A stretch of 64,000 nt of DNA, taken from Acidovorax temperans (GTDB lineage Bacteria; Pseudomonadota; Gammaproteobacteria; Burkholderiales; Burkholderiaceae_C). The notes beneath the pieces were generated by a model, which was not told the DNA's origin, searched no databases, and saw only the letters and a list, made by a program, of their open reading frames with translations. The stretch spans positions 682,001 to 746,000 of the forward strand of contig NZ_VFPV01000003.1 in assembly GCF_006716905.1 (NCBI RefSeq), given 5' to 3'. Below, piece after piece: positions 60,071 to 64,000 of the stretch. Both the position numbers and the translations under genes were made by a program. Position 1 is the stretch's first letter, and each line of letters starts with the position of its first letter.

Positions 60071-61165
60071 TCAACGCGCCAGCTTGCCCACCACCCCTTC
60101 CACCAGCCAGTTCATCTGCAGGATCTGTGCATCGCCCAGCGCCTGGCCTGCAGCAATCCGCTCCTGCCCCTCGTTGTCGCGCACGGGGGTCTTGCCTGCA
60201 CGGAAGGGCAGAAGCGTGCCGGCTCCAATGGCCTTTTGCGCCTTCAGCACCTCCTGCTGCACAGCCGCCGGGACGCGGGTGCCGAAGTCACCGACGCGGA
60301 TCATCTCCTCGCGCACGCCGCCCCAGAGGTTGGCACTCTTCCAGGTGCCGTTGGCTGCAGCGCGAACGCGCTCGGTGTAGTAGCGCCCCCACTGGTGCGT
60401 CACGGCCACGATCTGCGCATCAGGCCCGATGCGCCGCATGTCGGAGTGGTAGGCCACGGCCATCTTGCCGCGCTCTTGCGCCGCTGCCATCACGGCCGTG
60501 GAGCCGGTGTGGAAGGCGATCACGTCCACGTCCTGGTTGAACAGCGCCATGGCGGCATCGCGTTCCTTGGGGGGGTCAAACCACACGTTGAGCCACACGA
60601 CCTTGACGGTGGCCTGCGGGTTGACCGACCGCATGCCCAGGGTAAAGGCATTGATGCCCTGCAGCACCTCAGGAATGGGGAAGCCCGCCACAAACCCGGC
60701 GACACCGGTCTTGCTCATGCGGCCTGCAGCGATGCCCGCCAGGTATCGGCCTTCGTAATAGCGCGCATTGGCTGTGGCCACATTGGCGGTCTGCTTGTAG
60801 CCGGTGATGGATTCGAACTTCACATGGGGAAAGTCCTGCGCCACCTTGAGCGTGGGCTCCATGTAGCCAAAGCTGGGGGTGAAGATGATCTGGTGCCCGG
60901 TGGCGGCCAGGTCGCGGATCACACGTTCGGCATCCGCGCCCTCGGCTACGTTCTCGACAAAGGTGGTTTTGACCTGGCTGCCCAGCGCGGCCTCGACGGC
61001 CTTGCGCCCCTCTTCGTGCTGGCGCGTCCAGCCCGCCTCCGTGATGGGCGAAACATAGACAAAGCCAGCCTTCACGGGCTCGGCCTGCGGCTTCGCGGGG
61101 GTTTGGGAAAAAGCGGGGGAGAAAAAACAGGCGGCCGCGAGCGCGGCAGCGAGGTTTTTGTACAT
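60071..61165 (-). CDS. BMP-family nucleoside ABC transporter substrate-binding protein
   Basis: A periplasmic receptor of 364 residues of the BMP (basic membrane protein / PnrA) family, which typically bind purine nucleosides or bases for ABC import. A signal peptide (NLAAALAAACFFSPAFSQ) is followed by VKAGFVYVSPITEAGWTRQHEEGRKAVE, GHQIIFTPSFGYME and ESITGYKQTANVATANARYYEGRYLAG. It is a homologue of the partial BMP protein at the right edge of the window. It is transcribed towards guaD, with the IS between them. No ABC ATPase or permease gene is seen in the window. The ribosome site GAGGAA precedes the ATG. Confidence 0.9.
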   Translation of the reverse strand: MYKNLAAALAAACFFSPAFSQTPAKPQAEPVKAGFVYVSPITEAGWTRQHEEGRKAVEAALGSQVKTTFVENVAEGADAERVIRDLAATGHQIIFTPSFGYMEPTLKVAQDFPHVKFESITGYKQTANVATANARYYEGRYLAGIAAGRMSKTGVAGFVAGFPIPEVLQGINAFTLGMRSVNPQATVKVVWLNVWFDPPKERDAAMALFNQDVDVIAFHTGSTAVMAAAQERGKMAVAYHSDMRRIGPDAQIVAVTHQWGRYYTERVRAAANGTWKSANLWGGVREEMIRVGDFGTRVPAAVQQEVLKAQKAIGAGTLLPFRAGKTPVRDNEGQERIAAGQALGDAQILQMNWLVEGVVGKLAR

Positions 61166-61198
61166 GGTGTTCCTCTACATGGTCCCGGGGACAGAAAA

Positions 61199-61222
61199 CA
61201 AAAAACCGCCGGGACAGCGGTC
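61199..61222 (-). terminator. Hairpin with U-run in the leader of the BMP-family gene
   Basis: On the minus strand: accgc, loop tgtcccg, gcggt, then a run of T. It lies 34 bp upstream of the BMP-gene start and 11 bp downstream of a -10-like TAAAAT (61233-61238). It could be an attenuator in the leader or simply a terminator for transcripts entering from upstream. Confidence 0.4.
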
Positions 61223-61309
61223 TTTGTCTGTGATTTTACCGCAGCCTCTCCAGGTTGCAGTGCGGGCTACCATACCGCCATCACCCACACGTTTGCGAAG
61301 GCCTCCCGC

Positions 61310-61759
61310 ATGCCCATGTTCGTTGACTCCACGCCCCCTGGCCAGTGCCTCTTTTGCCTATTGGTGGCTGGCGAAATACCGTCGGCCCGGGTGTACGAGG
61401 ACGACATGACCCTCGCCTTCATGGACATCGGGCAGGTCAACCCCGGCCATGTGCTGGTAGCCACCAAGCGCCATGCCACCACGCTGCTGGACCTGACGCC
61501 CCAGGAGGCCGCCGCTGTTATGCAAACTGCGCAGCGTGTGGCCAAAGCCATCGAGGCCACCTTCCAGCCACCCGGAATCACCCTGCTGCAGGCCAACGGG
61601 CGCGAGGGCGACCAGACGGTCTTTCACTTTCACATCCATGTGCTTCCGCGCCATGCACAGGATGGCGTCACCTTCACCTGGCCTCGCAAAGAGCCAGACA
61701 CCGCCACACTGCAAGGCTATGCCGAACGCCTTGCAGCCGCCATTGCGGCGCCAGCGTAA
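61310..61759 (+). CDS. HIT family protein
   Basis: A 149-residue histidine-triad protein, a nucleotidyl hydrolase or transferase. CLFC near the N-terminus is the usual zinc pair, followed by LAFMDIGQVNPGHVLVATKRH and the triad HFHIHVLPRH (HxHxH). The substrate is not known; family members hydrolyse AMP-linked compounds. It is transcribed opposite to the purine genes around it, and its 5' side abuts the BMP-gene promoter region. Convergent with the adenine deaminase gene. Confidence 0.9.
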   Translation: MPMFVDSTPPGQCLFCLLVAGEIPSARVYEDDMTLAFMDIGQVNPGHVLVATKRHATTLLDLTPQEAAAVMQTAQRVAKAIEATFQPPGITLLQANGREGDQTVFHFHIHVLPRHAQDGVTFTWPRKEPDTATLQGYAERLAAAIAAPA

Positions 61760-61768
61760 TCAACGGAC

Positions 61769-62848
<1,080 letters not shown>

Positions 62849-62894
62849 TCATGCCCTTTTGCCATCTGAATGCAAACCAACAAACCAGGACAAG

Positions 62895-62925
62895 ATAAAA
62901 AAAGGCCGCCCGAAGGCGGCCTTGG
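62895..62925 (-). terminator. Rho-independent terminator of the right-edge BMP gene
   Basis: On the minus strand aaggccgcc, loop ttcg, ggcggcctt, followed by a run of T. It starts 19 bp after the stop codon of the BMP gene and separates it from the adenine deaminase gene. Confidence 0.93.
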
Positions 62926-62943
62926 CTTCAGAAAAACAGTGCC

Positions 62944-64000
62944 TTACTTCTTGTCGGCACCAGGGATCTTGCCTTCCACGCCCTTGACGTAGAAGTTGAT
63001 GCCACCCAGGAACTTGTCGTCGGCCACAGCATCTTTTTCCAGCACGGGCTTACCGTCCTGGCCAGCGATGGGGCCCTTCCAGATCACGAAGCTGCCATCG
63101 GCCAGGCCCTTCTTCACCTCTTCGACCTTGGCCTTGGTTTCGGCGGGCACGTCGTCGGCGATGGAGACGATGTCGATCGCGCCTTCCTTCACGCCCCACC
63201 AGGAAGATTCGCCGCCCTTCCAGTTGCCTTCCAGTGCATCCTTGGTGGCCTTGATGTAGTAAGGCCCCCAGTTGATGACGGCAGAAGCCAGGTGGGCCTT
63301 GGGACCGTAGGCGGTCATGTCGCTGTCCCAGCCAAAGGCGCGCTTGCCCTTTTCCTGGGCCGTCTTGAGCACGGCAGGCGAGTCGGTGTTCTGGAACAGC
63401 ACGTCGGCGCCACCGTTGATCAGGCTGGTCGCGGCTTCGGTTTCCTTGGGAGGGCTGAACCATTCGTTCACCCACACCACCTTGGTCTTGATCTTGGGAT
63501 TGACCGACTGCGCACCCAGCGTGAAGCTGTTGATGTTGCGGATCACTTCAGGGATTGGCACCGACCCGACCACACCCAGGGTGTTGGACTTGGTCATGGC
63601 CCCAGCGATCACGCCGGCCATGTAGGCGCCTTCGTAGGTGCGGCTGTCGTAAGTGCGCACGTTCTCGGCGGTCTTGTAGCCTGTGGCGTGCTCAAACTTC
63701 ACGTCCTTCAGGTCGCCTGCGATCTTCTGAATGGACTCCATGTAGCCAAAGGTGGTGCCAAAGATCAGCTTGTTGCCCTGGCCAGCCAGGTCGCGCAGCA
63801 CGCGTTCGGCATCGGCGGATTCGGGCACGCTTTCCACAAAGCTGGTCACTACCTTGTCGCCAAATTCCTTCTCGATGGCCTTGCGACCGTTGTCGTGCGC
63901 AAAAGACCAGCCGCCGTCGCCCACAGGGCCCACGTAGGCAAAAGCGATCTTCAGTGGCTCGGGCTTGGGTGCTGGGGCTTCTGCCGCAGGTGCCGGGGCG
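62944..64000 (-). CDS. BMP-family nucleoside-binding protein, 5' end beyond window
   Basis: The C-terminal part of a BMP/PnrA-family receptor (about 352 residues visible), reading into the window from the right. The open frame runs on to the right edge with no reliable start; the first visible residues are an Ala/Pro-rich linker (APAAEAPAPKPEPLKIAFAY), so little more than the signal peptide may be missing. The motifs AYVGPVGDGGWSFAHDNGRKA, IFGTTFGYMESIQKIAG and NTDSPAVLKTAQEKGKRAFG match its neighbour at 60071-61165. It ends with its own terminator. The likely ligand is a purine nucleoside or base. Confidence 0.88.
   Translation of the reverse strand, partial: APAPAAEAPAPKPEPLKIAFAYVGPVGDGGWSFAHDNGRKAIEKEFGDKVVTSFVESVPESADAERVLRDLAGQGNKLIFGTTFGYMESIQKIAGDLKDVKFEHATGYKTAENVRTYDSRTYEGAYMAGVIAGAMTKSNTLGVVGSVPIPEVIRNINSFTLGAQSVNPKIKTKVVWVNEWFSPPKETEAATSLINGGADVLFQNTDSPAVLKTAQEKGKRAFGWDSDMTAYGPKAHLASAVINWGPYYIKATKDALEGNWKGGESSWWGVKEGAIDIVSIADDVPAETKAKVEEVKKGLADGSFVIWKGPIAGQDGKPVLEKDAVADDKFLGGINFYVKGVEGKIPGADKK

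Overview
The window is about 64 kb of GC-rich chromosome from a betaproteobacterium. Gene content and order (rpsT next to murJ; DUF3579-argD-argF; folK-pcnB-HAD-hda beside purM; a kynBUA operon; a TctC/Bug-type binding protein; an H-NS of the short Burkholderiales type) point to the family Comamonadaceae, most likely Acidovorax or a close relative. This is inferred from gene families and from the type of intergenic repeat, not from a database search. It reads as ordinary core chromosome with one insertion sequence. I found no rRNA, tRNA, CRISPR array, prophage or integrative element.

Layout. 1-4.6 kb: the end of a low-complexity protein, a DUF4124 protein, a Rossmann dehydratase-like protein, a ferredoxin/flavin reductase and a Bug periplasmic binding protein. 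4.6-10.6 kb: folate and RNA housekeeping (folK, pcnB, a HAD-IB phosphatase, hda) on the minus strand, facing purM and an AI-2E/PerM-type membrane protein. 10.8-20.1 kb: chemoreceptor, PHB-depolymerase-type esterase, polyphosphate kinase 2, CorA-type transporter, a ParB-like protein, a SirB1 protein, murJ and rpsT. 20.3-27.9 kb: arginine synthesis (argD, argF and a fragment of a second argF 3' end), a COG4339 HD protein and the feoA-feoB-Cys-rich iron operon. 28.2-31.2 kb: kynB-kynU-kynA, the tryptophan to anthranilate route. 31.3-40.2 kb: a secreted triple-repeat protein, an MFS carrier, an FAD monooxygenase, acnA, hns and apaH.

40.3-51.4 kb is a complete nitrous-oxide reduction locus. nosX (an ApbE flavin transferase) and a lipoprotein cytochrome c run leftwards. 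DUF2946-nosZ-nosR-nosD-nosF-nosY-nosL and a second NosL-family gene run rightwards. NosZ reduces N2O to N2, NosR and NosX feed it electrons, NosDFY and NosL mature its copper centres, and the cytochrome probably supplies periplasmic electrons. A Crp/Fnr-type box lies at a class II distance from a -10 element in the divergent promoter region.

51.5-64 kb: an RhlE-type helicase, a zinc metallopeptidase, a GGDEF protein, dcd, a small secreted protein, and a purine-salvage group (guaD, adenine deaminase, two BMP-type nucleoside-binding proteins, a HIT protein). An IS630-family element sits directly upstream of guaD.

The most striking structure not explained by genes is a dispersed palindromic repeat of about 55 bp, with about 13 copies here. 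Most copies hug stop codons. One supplies the stop codon of folK and one forms the terminator after kynA. Two, possibly three, lie in frame inside enzyme genes (argF, acnA, perhaps guaD).
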